DNA of 64,000 nt, from contig JARKIF010000002.1 of NCBI GenBank assembly GCA_029378245.1, forward strand, positions 1,922,001-1,986,000, given 5' to 3'. Below the pieces are notes generated by a model. That model did not search any database. It saw only the letters and a list, made by a program, of their open reading frames with translations, and was not told where the DNA came from. Positions 33,194 through 43,949 of this stretch are shown here, piece by piece (the first letter of the stretch is position 1; every line of letters starts with the position of its first letter). Origin of the DNA: Roridomyces roridus (lineage: Eukaryota; Basidiomycota; Agaricomycetes; Agaricales; Mycenaceae). The position numbers and the translations under genes were made by a program.

Positions 33194-36100
33194 ATGTCGT
33201 CCTCTGAGGACACTGCTGCTAAAGTGAGAGAGTCCGCTGTCCTCGTCGCCTGATTTTTTAACGAATTTTTGACTGGCCATAAAAGAAAGCCGCTGCTTTA
33301 CAACAACTCAGAATTGCCAAGCAGACTAGTAATAAGCTGCATACACCCTCGTCGTCGTTGTCGACGCCTCTGAGTGTGCCATCTACGCCGTACCCCTCGT
33401 TGCCGACGCAATCGAGAGATGGGACCAGGTCGTCTCGTTACTTTCCACCTGCCGACCCCGGCAGAGTTCTGGTCCCAAGTTCCAGCCCTCTTGCTGGCCC
33501 TTCCCCCCAGCCTTACACGCCGTATGCTCACTTTCGCCCCAGTGACGTGGCACTGGGTCACCGCTCATCGTTCCAACTGCAAACGTCCATCGATCCTCTG
33601 AGCGCACCGAGTGGCTTTACGCTCGGTGGCGCGAGCTTGAACGCGTCGAGTCGACGGGGTTGGGATTCATCTTTCGATGGACACGTCCCTGGCGCGCGAG
33701 AAGAGGGTCCGCCGCGAAAACGGCCAAATCTTGGCCCGACCATGATCGACCTCACCGATTCACCCGTGTCCTCGCCGCAGGTCCGAGCGCCGGGGAAGAG
33801 ACGTGTGGCAGACGGCATTGACTCGTCTTCAGACGACGAGCTTCCGGCCGTACCACTACTGGCAGGCCCTTCCAAGCCGCGCCTCACTCGAGGTCGACCA
33901 ACAGAATCACCCGCCCCCGCTTCGGAGGAACACGTCAAATTCACGCGTTTCAAGATCACCATGCCTGGGGAAGACCCCCGTCGCGTCGAGGCAGCCTGGT
34001 TATATGCCGAGAAGGATGTCAAGAAGGCGACCGAGCTGGTATCCGACCTGAACTGGGTGGTGCCCCAAGGTCTTGTTCTCCAAACCTCTTCTCCCCTCTC
34101 CCGTCCAGAGACTATAGGCCGAGTCAGAGAGCTAGATGAGGCCACCAAGGCTCAACGAATGGCGACCAAGGAGCTCGGGAAGAGGTCTGCCATCTACGCC
34201 AACCGTACGACGCTTGACACACACCAGTTCCGCCACTACACCCCACCACAGACCCGGCAGCGCGCTGCATCCCCTGCACCTCGTACTAGTGTGCCCCGTC
34301 GGCGAACCAAGAAGCTTGTTGTCGCCTCCGATTCAGAGCACGATTATTCGGACAGTGACGGCGAACAACCGGAACGAAATAGCAACCAGACTGTTAGCGC
34401 TATCCGTGCGCTTTCGTACTTCAACACCGCCAGTTCAGAGGCATTGCAAGAGCTAACTGGTTCGTCTCCGATTCTGGCCTGAGCCCCCTTTTGATATTTT
34501 CCATTTTCAGGTTGTACACCGGAGCAAGCTGCTGCAATCATCGAGCTCCGCGTTTTCGAGTCCATCGAGGATCTCGAAACGAAGCTCAAGCAGGGGAAGA
34601 AGAAGGCAGGAGTAGCCGGGCTTACCCCAAAACTGTTCCATGACTGCAAGGCCATGTTTGAAGGCTACGGGTCAGTCGACAGCGTTCTGGACGATTGCGA
34701 GCAAATAGGCAGTGACCTGCGGGCGTCCATCGCGTCGTGGACATCGAACGAGGCGAAAGATATCGATGGTGCCCTTCCAGACCAGGTTGAAGACGGAGCG
34801 CTCAGCCTACGGCAGCTCAATGGACCGCCCAGCAAAGCCTCCAAGGACTACCTAGTTTCACAACCAGAGCTGCTCTCGGACACTGTACAGCTCAAAGAGT
34901 ATCAGATGTTGGGTGTCAATTGGCTCAACCTACTGTATCAAAGCGATCTTAGCTGCATACTTGCTGACGAAATGGGTGCGCTGCCTTTGCTTGTTTTGCG
35001 TATCTTTGGTTAATCGGAGGGTAGGTCTCGGTAAAACTGTCCAGGTCATCAGCTTCTTTGCGCACCAGAAGGCGCAAGGGAACAAGGGACCGCACCTTGT
35101 CGTGGTCCCGTGAGTTTCTCGATTTGCCCACTCTCCTTGGACTCACCTTTTTCTAGTTCATCCACACTCGAGAATTGGTGTCGCGAGTTTGCACGCTTTG
35201 CGCCTTCCATCATGGTTCAGACGTATTATGCGGGCAAGGATGAGCGCTCTGAGCTGCGTGAGAATCTTCTCGAAACGCAGCGATGCAAGAGCGACACGGA
35301 CGTCGGATGGGAAGTCCTCATTACGACCTACAACCTTGCCCAAGGCGACGACAAGGATCGGAAATTCTTCAAGCGCATTGGTTGGGACGTATGTCGTATT
35401 TTATCGTTTGCTTCTTAGCATCTAATCCTTGCGCAGTCCTGCGTATTTGACGAAGGGCATGTCTTGAAGAACTACCAGTCCCAACGGTACCAAACACTGT
35501 TGAAGATTGACTCCAAATGGCGTCTTCTTTTAACGGGCACACCGTTGCAGAACAATCTGCAAGAGCTTGTGGTAATGTTCTTCTCCGTGTAGTCTGAGAA
35601 TCCGCTGCTCACTCGAAAGTGCCTAGTCGCTGATGAACTTCATCCTGCCGGAGCAATTCTCAGACTCAATAGGCTCGTTACGCGCCATCTTCAAGGTCAA
35701 GGGGGACTCGAAGGTGTCTTTACTCTCGCAGGAGCGTGTTTCGCGCGCCAAAAAGATGATGACACCCTTTGTTCTTCGGCGGCGAAAAGACCAAGTACTC
35801 AAGGATCTTCCGAAAAAGACCGAGCGCATCGAGTGGTGCGAGATGACGGCGCTGCAAAAGACGATATACTCGGACACGCTACGACGCTCACGCAAGTTCG
35901 TGCTGGAGGTCGAGAGTGCTGACAGTCGGGAAGGTACCGATACACCACCCGTGACTGGCAAGCCGACTGCGAAGAAGAAGGCTGCAGCTGCAAAAGCGAA
36001 GAAGACGTATACGGAGAATAGCTCGAATGTGTTGATGGATCTACGCAAGGGCGCCCTTCACCCAATGCTGTTCCGGACACTCTTCACGGACGATATTTTG

Positions 36101-36984
36101 ACGGGAATAACCAAACAACTTTTGAAGGAGCCCGACTTCAAGAAGCGCGGGGCCTTGTTTGATCTCGTCAAGGAGGACATGACCGTCATGACGGATGCCG
36201 AGTTGCAGTTATTCTGCGGTACTTATAAGGTTTGTGCATGTTAATTCTTTCCTGCTCCATCCTCATTTGCCTCAGTCCACGCGCAAGTACTTGCAAGACG
36301 ACAACTGCTATTTGAACGCTGGCAAAGTCCAGACTCTACTCCGTCTTTTGGCAGAGTACGGGAAGCAGGGAAGGAAGGTATTGATTTTTTCCCAGGTACG
36401 ATCTTTCCTTGCAGGGAATTCTCAAAGCTCACATGTTCCTTGCAGTTCACGCAGGTACTAGACATCCTTCAAGCTGTTCTCAAGCAAAAGGACATCAAGT
36501 ATCTTTTATTGACGGGATCCACGCCCGTCGATGTGCGTCAGTCGTTGGTAGACGAGTTTTCCGAGGACGAGTCTATCAGCGTTTTCTTGCTGTCTACCAG
36601 AGCGGGCGGTGCGTGTTTACCTGTTCCAATAATTCTAAACCGAACGGCTCTTCAGGAATGGGCATCAATTTAACGGCTGCAAATGTTGTCGTTTTGTTCG
36701 ACCAAGATTTCAACCCGCACAACGACCGACAAGCCCAGGATCGAGCGTATCGCATTGGTCAAAAGCACGACGTGGATGTGATCAAGCTGATATCCCGAGG
36801 CACTATAGAGGAAGACATGCTCAGGTTGGGAGAAACCAAACTGGCATTAGATGAGGCGGTTGCGGGGGATAGTGAGGAGGTGGAAAGTGCAAAGGAAAGG
36901 GAGATGAAGACCTCGCTGCTAGCGGTTCTTCGACAGCAGTTCAAGGCGGAGGATGGAGTGGAGGAAATGGACGTCACCGCTTAG
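33194..36984 (+). CDS. FUN30: SNF2-family ATPase, Fun30/SMARCAD1 type
   Basis: Ten exons (33194-33223, 33286-34459, 34511-34975, 35025-35109, 35157-35388, 35437-35571, 35627-36229, 36276-36395, 36446-36608, 36656-36984) give about 1111 residues. The N-terminal third is disordered with a CUE-like segment ([20 protein letters not shown]). Helicase motifs follow in order: [29 protein letters not shown] (motif I), FDEGHVLKN (DEGH, motif II), [14 protein letters not shown] (III), [14 protein letters not shown] (IV), [15 protein letters not shown] (V) and [14 protein letters not shown] (VI). The DEGH box and long insert between lobes fit the Fun30/SMARCAD1 branch, which acts in heterochromatin and DNA-end resection. 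Stop lies 30 nt from the convergent BET5 stop. Confidence 0.93.
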
Positions 36985-37014
36985 ATAGTAGAAACCCTTT
37001 GTATTTTTATTCTA

Positions 37015-37777
37015 TCATGGGAACACGGATAGCCCTCTAACCATTCGGTCGATACTGGCCCGAAAGTACTCGTTGTCGATGCCATGCTCACGGGAGTCCA
37101 TCTGAACGAGCGGGTTGCGTACGACGTATTCCAAAAAGGGTCCCACGTAAATCTGGCGGAGGACGAAACGAAGGGATTCTGCCGCCGGGTCGGTGAGCAT
37201 GACAAACTTGTAGCCGGACATTGTTTCGAAGAGATGCAGTTTGTATGCAGAAGTACGGTAGTTAACAAATTGCTCGTCTCTGGGTGCGGAATGAGAAGAT
37301 AATTTCAAGTCAAAGTTTCGTATCGTCTCGTACCTGCCCGACAACTTCTTGATCATATTCCTCAGCGAAAGAATGACACCATAGACCAGTTTGGCCTCCT
37401 CGTCAAAGGCTAGCCCTGTGCTCGTCAAGACGACGGGGTTTGGGGACGTTGGTGATTGGAGCAACGGAGTGGACGGTGCTTGATTAAGCATGTCATTAAC
37501 GGCGACGACGACGCCCGTGTTGGAAGAAAGCGTGTTTCTAGGACTGCCATAACCCGAGTACACTGAGGCGTTGGAATTGGCAAGATGTGGTGAGGGTGAG
37601 ACTGCTTGGGACACGGCGGGCAGTATTCCTCCTTCGACAGCAGGTTTCGGTCGACGCGTGCGGTGCCAGTCCTGGTAGTACACGCATGTGCAATGCCTGA
37701 GTGGGGCTGGTCAGAGCAGAACGAGGCGCGGAACACGCAACACGCCTATCGTAGATGTACAAGGAGTGGATTGTCAT
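37015..37777 (-). CDS. BET5: TRAPP complex subunit Bet5/TRAPPC1
   Basis: Three exons (37746-37777, 37334-37696, 37015-37279) give about 219 residues. The start MTIHSLYIYDRHCTCVYYQD and later KLVYGVILSLRNMIKKLSGR, YKLHLFETMSGYKFVMLTD and the C-terminal longin-fold segments match TRAPPC1, a small core subunit that helps activate Ypt1/Rab1 in ER-to-Golgi transport. It is longer than the usual ~145-residue form because of a Ser/Pro-rich insertion of ~65 residues after HRTRRPKP. The first intron must start GCGTGT (a GC donor) to keep the conserved YDRHC. The ATG lies 37 nt from the stop of the preceding gene on the same strand. Confidence 0.92.
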
Positions 37778-37814
37778 GGTAGAGAAGCAAAGTGTCTGAT
37801 GGAAACTACATAGA

Positions 37815-38767
37815 CTAAACTTCCTCGAGACCACGGTAGCTCTTCTTCTCATCCTTGAACAGGGGAATGTTCCCAATTACGCTCATCCTCGGGACGTCAG
37901 GGTCCGTCTTCTCGTAGGGGTAGTAGTACGAGTCGGCTTCTGGGTCGGCGGGCCCGTTGATGTACGATGGGAGAGACGACGCGTTGAACGCGCTGAAGGT
38001 GAACCCGGACACGGGCACACCAGGCGGCAGCTGGATTCGCAGAATCTGGTGCAAGAATTATCCAACTGCGGCCCTAAAAAACGAAAGAATGCGTACAATG
38101 TCGGTGCTGAAAACTCCAGGCGTCTTGACCGTCCAAGTCGACTTGGCCGCCGGCCCATCCTCTCTGGCCCATTTCTTTAGCATCAAGTTGACCTGCTTCC
38201 GACCCTGTTTGTGGGTTAATCTCCGGTATTATACGAGTGGGAACAACTTGCAATATATTTCCAGACCGCAAGAGGCACGAAGAAGAAGAGAAGAATAGCA
38301 GGCAACAAGGCAAAAGAAATCGCGCGAGCCTCAATGGCATGGTCAACAGTGGGATCGCTCTTCAAATGAACTGCGGAGAGAATCGGCTGGTACAGTGCAA
38401 GGGGGACGATAATGACTGCGCTATATTGCCTGGTCAGTCGAATTTTTTTCAAGTAGGAGAAACTTACAAGAACGCAGCAGTCATCCAAACTCGTTCCAGA
38501 ATGACTTTATTGTAACGAGACGCCGTGGTGGTAATGTCCTAAAGTCTTCAGCTTTCCGGCCACGCGGAGGTCCGATGCATTTACCTTCAAACGAACAGCC
38601 CAAGCATCTGGTCCAATCTAGCGAATTCAAGTTAAATGAGTCGGTATGAACGAGTGGCTACATACCTCCCCTCTGATTTCCACGGGTACAGACGGCGCTG
38701 GTTGGTTCGTCGACAAGTGCAACTGAATACTATTCGAATCCCGAGTCGGAGCGAATTGGGCAGCCAT
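37815..38767 (-). CDS. Conserved membrane protein of unknown function
   Basis: Six exons (38666-38767, 38585-38617, 38468-38538, 38252-38429, 38097-38204, 37815-38045) give about 240 residues starting MAAQFAPTRDSNSIQLHLST. Two hydrophobic segments are evident: around AVIIVPLALYQPILSAV and ISFALLPAILLFFFVPLAVW. The C-terminal part (LRIQLPPGVPVSGFTFSAF, then YYYPYEKTDPDVPRMSV) is hydrophilic and well formed across splice joins, so the gene appears real. I do not recognise the family. Intron 4 begins GCAAGT, a consensus GC donor; no GT donor gives an open frame. Confidence 0.65.
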
Positions 38768-38971
38768 GGTTTCAATCCGGAAGTAAGCCTGTTACCGTCG
38801 CGCGATGAAGGTCGACTCTGTCGATGAGAAAGAGAAAGTAAAGAAAACAATCGACCCGGTCGATGAGAAGTGAAGGGAGAAGAGAGAGCTACAGGTTGGT
38901 GTATATATTCCGTACATCTTGATGGTAACCGGAGAACCGAGCATCTAGGCAGTGTCTACAGAGACAAACAA

Positions 38972-40236
38972 TTATCCGCTGCTATTCCCTCGACGGATGC
39001 ATAGAGGCAGTCTGTACGTTGGTACTGTAAAATAGGGCCGTGAATTCCCCCATTTATGCCTCTGCTGGCTCACATTCACCTCACTCCACTTGACGTCTAT
39101 CCCGAGATCTGAAAGATGCACCTCTGCAACACGGGAATAGACATCATATATCGTAGGATCTTTCAAGGCTCTGAGTCCCAAAATACCAATGAAACGGGTA
39201 GAATAGCTCACTGGTGGCGCCGAGGCCATGAAAAAAACTGAATCTGCCTCGGGGTCCGAGCAAAGCTGGGACATGACCGAAAAATCGACGCAATTCGCCA
39301 TAGTCCTCGCTGAACGGGTCAGTGTAGACAATGTCGAATCCACCCTCGGGGACCAGACCATCCAGTTTTTCAGAGTTGATGAAATCCTGCCATTTTCCTT
39401 CAAGGATTTTTACGCCAGGCTTTTCATACCAGCCCTGTTGCCTCATGTGGCTCAAGACGTCGGGGTGGGCCTCTACTATCACATGTAGACTCGGCGAGAG
39501 AGACTGGAAGAGTGTGTCGATCTGCAGAGTTTCAGTCTCTTTGCAGTTTCAGTCTTCTTGAACCCACGATGCCCAATCCGAACCCGACATTGATCACTTT
39601 TGGCCGTTCCAACTCGGAAGACAGTGTCCGAGCAGTTTCCTGCATGATTCCATCCTCCCACCCCATCATGACCCCGACCTCCTCGCCGTTTGCATCCAAC
39701 ATGCAAATCTCCTGGCCGTTTTGGTCCACAGTGAACCGCAGTTTTGAAGAGAGAAATGCGTCGGTCGACGCGAGTGCCGTGGTATCGTTGGCCTGCAGTA
39801 TCATCGCTGACGTGTCGGCGGGTGCGCCGCGGGACGAGAGTACAGCTAGAAGAAGTTCGGCGCGGAGGCCTGCGTCGCGAATGAGTGTGTAGATTTCAGT
39901 GTCGTTGAAGGATAATGCGATGTCGGCCGCAGTGTTGTGCAAGTAGTCGACTACGTAGAGCGCGTCGGTAAGCATGCAAGCTGAAAGCCATGCCTTACCA
40001 GAGTTCCATATGGCGCCCTCGTCGATGAGGAGCTTGACGAGCTCGCGATTTCGGGTGTAAGCCGCCGCATGCAGACAAGAAATGCCCTCGGCGTCGTTTT
40101 GGTACCAAAGAGGAGCATCCGCGACGAGTGCTTTGATGTTTTCGAGAGGTTCTTCGGCAAGAATGCAGTAGATGAGTTGCTCGCCAAGCTCAGTCAACTC
40201 CTCAAAGTCGTCCTCATCAGAGTCCGATTTTGACAT
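38972..40236 (-). CDS. RMT2: Arginine N-methyltransferase 2 (delta-N type)
   Basis: Four exons (39999-40236, 39568-39950, 39212-39521, 38972-39168) give about 375 residues. Ankyrin-like repeats come first (ISCLHAAAYTRNRELVKLLI; LHNTAADIALSFND). The methyltransferase domain shows VMMGWEDGIMQETA, the SAM-binding VINVGFGLGIIDTLFQ, HVIVEAHPDVLSHM, FDIVYTDPFSEDY and FSFFHGLGAT. Rmt2 methylates the delta nitrogen of arginine, in yeast on ribosomal protein L12. The splice at GTGGGT restores GFGLGIIDT exactly. The ATG is only 35 nt from the PRKRIP1 stop upstream on the same strand. Confidence 0.93.
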
Positions 40237-40271
40237 GATAGTTGGAAAAGAAATACAGTATGTAATACACC

Positions 40272-40943
40272 TCAGTCATCTTCATGAATCGTTATGCGAG
40301 GTTCCAGGATCTGGGGCACGTCGGCTGGAATTTCTGGCTCGGGTTCAGCAGCAACGGGAGGTGGAGGCCCGACAGCTTCTTCTTCCTCTCCGTCACTCTC
40401 CTCTCCGGGTTTTCGGAAGACGAGTTCCTGCCCGTTCACAAGGCGCCGCTTCTTTATTGGAGCGTCAGAGTTGCTCGTGCCCCCGCCCTGTCCATTCTCG
40501 CCAGGGCCTTTGCCCTTTGCCCGTTCCTTCTTCTTTTGCCGTTTTGCGCGGTTCTTGGCCGTTTTGGAGTCGGCCAGCTCTTCAGCTTCGCGTCGTTTGC
40601 GTTCGAATGCCGCGTCCTCGAGTTCCTTCAGACTGGAGTGAGCGAATCGGACAGATGAGAGGGCACAACCACGCACCTTTTGATTAGTGTCCTCGAGCAT
40701 CTTGAGTCTCTCGTACTCTCTCCTTCTGCTTGCCTTGTAGACGTGGAATTCACCGCTGCCAGCTCCAGCGCTGGAACCCTGTACATTCTTCATCATCTCA
40801 CGCGGCGGTCGAATGGTCTTCTCCTGCGGCGCGGGTGGAACAAACGCGGGCTTTTGAGGGTCCTTGAGGAGTCTGTCCAGCTGAGACCGCTGGCGCTCTG
40901 TCGCAGTGAGAGCATGGCGGTTGACTGGAGCCGGCGCGCTCAT
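40272..40943 (-). CDS. PRKRIP1-like (DUF1168) spliceosomal protein
   Basis: Two exons (40677-40943 and 40272-40625) encode about 206 residues; the 51-nt intron (GTGCGT..CTGAAG) is in frame and stop-free, so retention would still give an open product. The family core is clear: MKNVQGSSAGAGSGEFHVY followed by RRREYERLKMLE and a long helical basic stretch (FERKRREAEELADSKTAK). PRKRIP1 is a long-helix protein of the catalytic spliceosome. The C-terminus is acidic and Pro-rich. It is divergent from the DUF2786 gene with 120 nt between ATGs. Confidence 0.9.
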   Translation of the reverse strand: MSAPAPVNRHALTATERQRSQLDRLLKDPQKPAFVPPAPQEKTIRPPREMMKNVQGSSAGAGSGEFHVYKASRRREYERLKMLEDTNQKVRGCALSSVRFAHSSLKELEDAAFERKRREAEELADSKTAKNRAKRQKKKERAKGKGPGENGQGGGTSNSDAPIKKRRLVNGQELVFRKPGEESDGEEEEAVGPPPPVAAEPEPEIPADVPQILEPRITIHEDD

Positions 40944-41063
40944 AGTCAGAGTTCAAGCAAGTATTACGCCGCACAAACAAGTGTCAAGCGCCAACTCCAT
41001 CATCCCGCTTTTGGTGATGCCGGCACACATCTCTGTCCCACGCGCCTCTTATCATTTACCACT

Positions 41064-42894
41064 ATGCACAAACGCAAGAGAGGCAATTACTCGGACCCCG
41101 AGACCGACAGTGACAGCGACGATGAGTACACACCGTCCAAGAGCCCTAAGGCAAGTATCCCGTTACTCTAGAATCCGCAGCGCCTCCAATATTGTACAGA
41201 AAAAAGCGGCCGCCCCAAAGAAACCCACGACAAAGGCAGAGGTGACGATACGTGCCACGGACACACCACTAGATCAACTCGATTCGCAAAAACGCTGTGA
41301 GTGCTTTGTGCAGATCCCCCGGGTCCAGATCCGCTGATCGGCGTTACAGTGGAAAACGTGAATAGCGCCGTCATAGGAAAAATAAAGAAAGCGCTCGCGT
41401 TGGCTAACCATGAGGGAACCTCTGAGGCCGAGGCTCGCGCTGCGCTGAGGTAACTAATACTTGAAGCTTGGTTCAGAGCACCAGCTCAATTCAACCTGTG
41501 TAGGATGGCGGACAAGTACCTCCAGCAACACAAGTAAGCCTTGTTAAACGGACCCGTTGTCGGAAGCACCTACGCATACTCGCACAGTATCACTCAAGCT
41601 GATATAATGGCCCAAGAAACCGAGGCTGAACAACTCAAACGGTCGGTCGATACCCTTTCTCCTTTCTCCTCTTGTTTTAACATCTATCAGTGCCGGAATC
41701 TCGTTATTGCGTTTCCCAAATCAGCACTTGCAGCTATCTGACCTCTCGAATCCAGCGTCGTTTCCATCAAATACACGCGGCCAAATGCCACTGCCAAACT
41801 CGAAAGCTGGGCAAATTCTTTGGGTGTAGCAATGCGGACTTATTTCGATTGTCAACTCTATACGACTGTATTCAATGAAACCACGCCAAAGGTGGACTTT
41901 TCCTTCTACGGTTCGTATTTTGTTCGGTAACATTTCGACACCTTTGATCGTTGGCTAGGACTGGAAGAACAGACAGTAACGGCTGCGCTGGCATTCGAGA
42001 CGGTTGGTATTTCCTGATTGTCACATGTTTACTCACAGGAATGGCAGACATATAACCTCATAATGGCCTGGAGCCTCAAACCCAACGCTGGTAAAGGCGT
42101 GCACGCCAAAAAGTGAGGGGAACACCGGCACGGCTAGGGACCATCTCACACCTTTTGCCAGCTGTTACCGCACAGGTGTCGTATATGGTTTGATTGATAT
42201 GGCCAACAAGGAGAAGAAGGAGAACCTGGCACGGGCGAAGAGAACGGAGCAAGCACTTCTCAAAGCCCGGCAGGAGGAGGAGGCCGCCGAGGACCAGTCT
42301 CGGCTGAATCGTCTGAAAGAGCCAGAGGTCAAGATCGAAAAGAACACGGTCGAGGAACCTGATCGCCCTGTTAAATCAGAGGAGACCGACGTGAAGATGG
42401 AACCGGATCGCCGAGTTAAAATGGAGGAAGTAGACGATGAGGAGGACTTGAAGCACTTGAAGTACGGGGAGGATTCCAATCCGGATGGCGATGGTTCGGA
42501 TGGCGAGGAATTTCCTTTCACAGACTCCTTCGAGGTCAAACCCGATTTCGACGACGCGGACGATGTCGAGGACCTCCTCGATCTCGATGCAGAGAGGCCT
42601 GTTCTCAAGAAATCGAACACCATGACTCCCCCACCCAAAGTCAAGTTGGAGCCCGAGGAGGATGAGTCATCATGGAAGTCGGTAGGAGCCCTGGTCGCAT
42701 TCCAGGATACCGCCATCACAGTTGGGGACAATCTCCTCAAGTCCCTGGGCGTCGAGTTGGTGAAATCGAGGAAAGGGAAAGGGCTGGAGTTCAAGGACGA
42801 GGAGGCCCGCCGTGTTTACAAACAGGGGAAACAGGATGCGAAGAAGATTGACGTGAGGCAGAAGAAGTTGAAAGCCGCGGGAATGGACGACTAA
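41064..42894 (+). CDS. DUF2786-domain protein
   Basis: Ten exons (41064-41150, 41200-41296, 41350-41449, 41504-41533, 41588-41641, 41691-41702, 41756-41910, 41959-42002, 42039-42112, 42162-42894) give about 461 residues. The DUF2786 helix pair is spread over four exons: GKIKKALALANHEGTSEAEA then RMADKYLQQHNITQADIMAQ. A second conserved part (LESWANSLGVAMRTYFDCQL to YGLIDMANKEKKENLA) follows, and the tail is acidic and charged. The function of the family is unknown; nucleic-acid association has been suggested from context elsewhere. Exon 6 is only 12 nt. The first intron starts GCAAGT (GC donor). Confidence 0.87.
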
Positions 42895-42976
42895 CGATTG
42901 TTTCCTGTCCGATCCATGTAGTTTCATAGAATACTGAATAGAACGACTCGGCGGGTATAATGTGCCATACAGCAGT

Positions 42977-43709
42977 TTACATTGGGATAGCCTCCAGTTC
43001 TTCGAGCGTCCAATATTTCTTCATATTCTCGCCTTGTAGATCAGCCACTTCTTCGTCGAGGTGTTTGAAAAGAACTGGTGCCCGAATCAGTGTGACAGAG
43101 GCCTACCAGGTGCCGCACTCACCACCACGGAAGCCATCTAAACACTCTCGCATCTCGGTCGGGGCTGGTAAAATGTTGGTTTTACAATTCTCAGATAGAG
43201 GGGCACGAACAATAAGTTGACGGCTCCTCTGTATATTTCTTGACAAGAACTTCTAGTGCATCCAGTCCGTCGTGGATACCTTTGTGAGAAGCTATGTGGG
43301 CGTCGTCGGTCTCTGTCGAGAACTGCGGCATGCGTTTGGCCAGTACTGGAAAGATGTGTCTTTCTTCTATCGTGTGGTGCATTGTCAGATCTAACAGGAC
43401 GTGAATTGGAGCGTGCAACGACGGTCAAGGGTCCCACGATGATTTAGCTGCTTGGCGAGGCCGAGATAACGAGCGAGGTTAAGACCGCGCTTGGTGAAGG
43501 AGCCATCCGCGAGCTGTCTTGTCAGAAGAGATCCAAGGACAAGAAACCCAGCCATACCTCGTAAACGGTATCGACTGAATGTCAAGTTAGGATAACACTT
43601 GGTCGGATTGAAGAATATTACACTCTTGTTTGAAGTAGGAATGGAAATGCTGCATCGTTTCACTAATTCGATTCCAGCGCCGTTCTTCACGATCTGTGGA
43701 CGTGGACAT
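42977..43709 (-). CDS. Hemerythrin HHE-domain protein
   Basis: Six exons (43622-43709, 43558-43574, 43438-43513, 43390-43211, 43123-43164, 42977-43074) give about 166 residues. The second exon is 17 nt. Putative iron ligands of the four-helix HHE bundle are present: NHHLTMHHTIEERHIFPVL (H..HxxxE..HxFP), HIASHKGIHDGLDAL (HxxxH) and LFKHLDEEV (HxxxE). The protein could bind a di-iron centre and oxygen, NO or iron; no partner domain is attached. It converges on the DUF2786 gene with 82 nt between stop codons. Confidence 0.87.
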
Positions 43710-43949
43710 GGTGCTCCTGAAAAATAAAGCGCGTCTGGATGGTATGAGGAGGGAAGGAAAACTTTCATGATGATCTAATCATGATTGACTAAAAGCGGCA
43801 TGCCGAGCATGAGGCCCGAGAGCGCCGACTGTATTTGTTACCGACGGGTCACGGCAACTGTCACCGGACTAGCCCGCTAAACGTTAAACACTTACCCTGC
43901 TTTTATCGGCAGTGCGCGCACCGCACCCTCTTCCTCTCTCTTACGCCCA

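Noticed and set aside
32575..33207. 210-codon plus-strand frame upstream of FUN30
   Set aside because: Starts at a TTG, overlaps the FUN30 start codon region, is Cys/Pro/Leu-rich and resembles nothing known.
33358..34148. Long minus-strand frame (196 codons) antisense to the Fun30 N-terminus
   Set aside because: It mirrors the Ser/Pro-rich disordered region of FUN30; biased codon use in low-complexity sequence opens antisense frames. No independent similarity or splice signals.
42165..42794. 209-codon minus-strand frame antisense to the DUF2786 protein tail
   Set aside because: Serine-rich complement of an acidic tail; no conserved motif.
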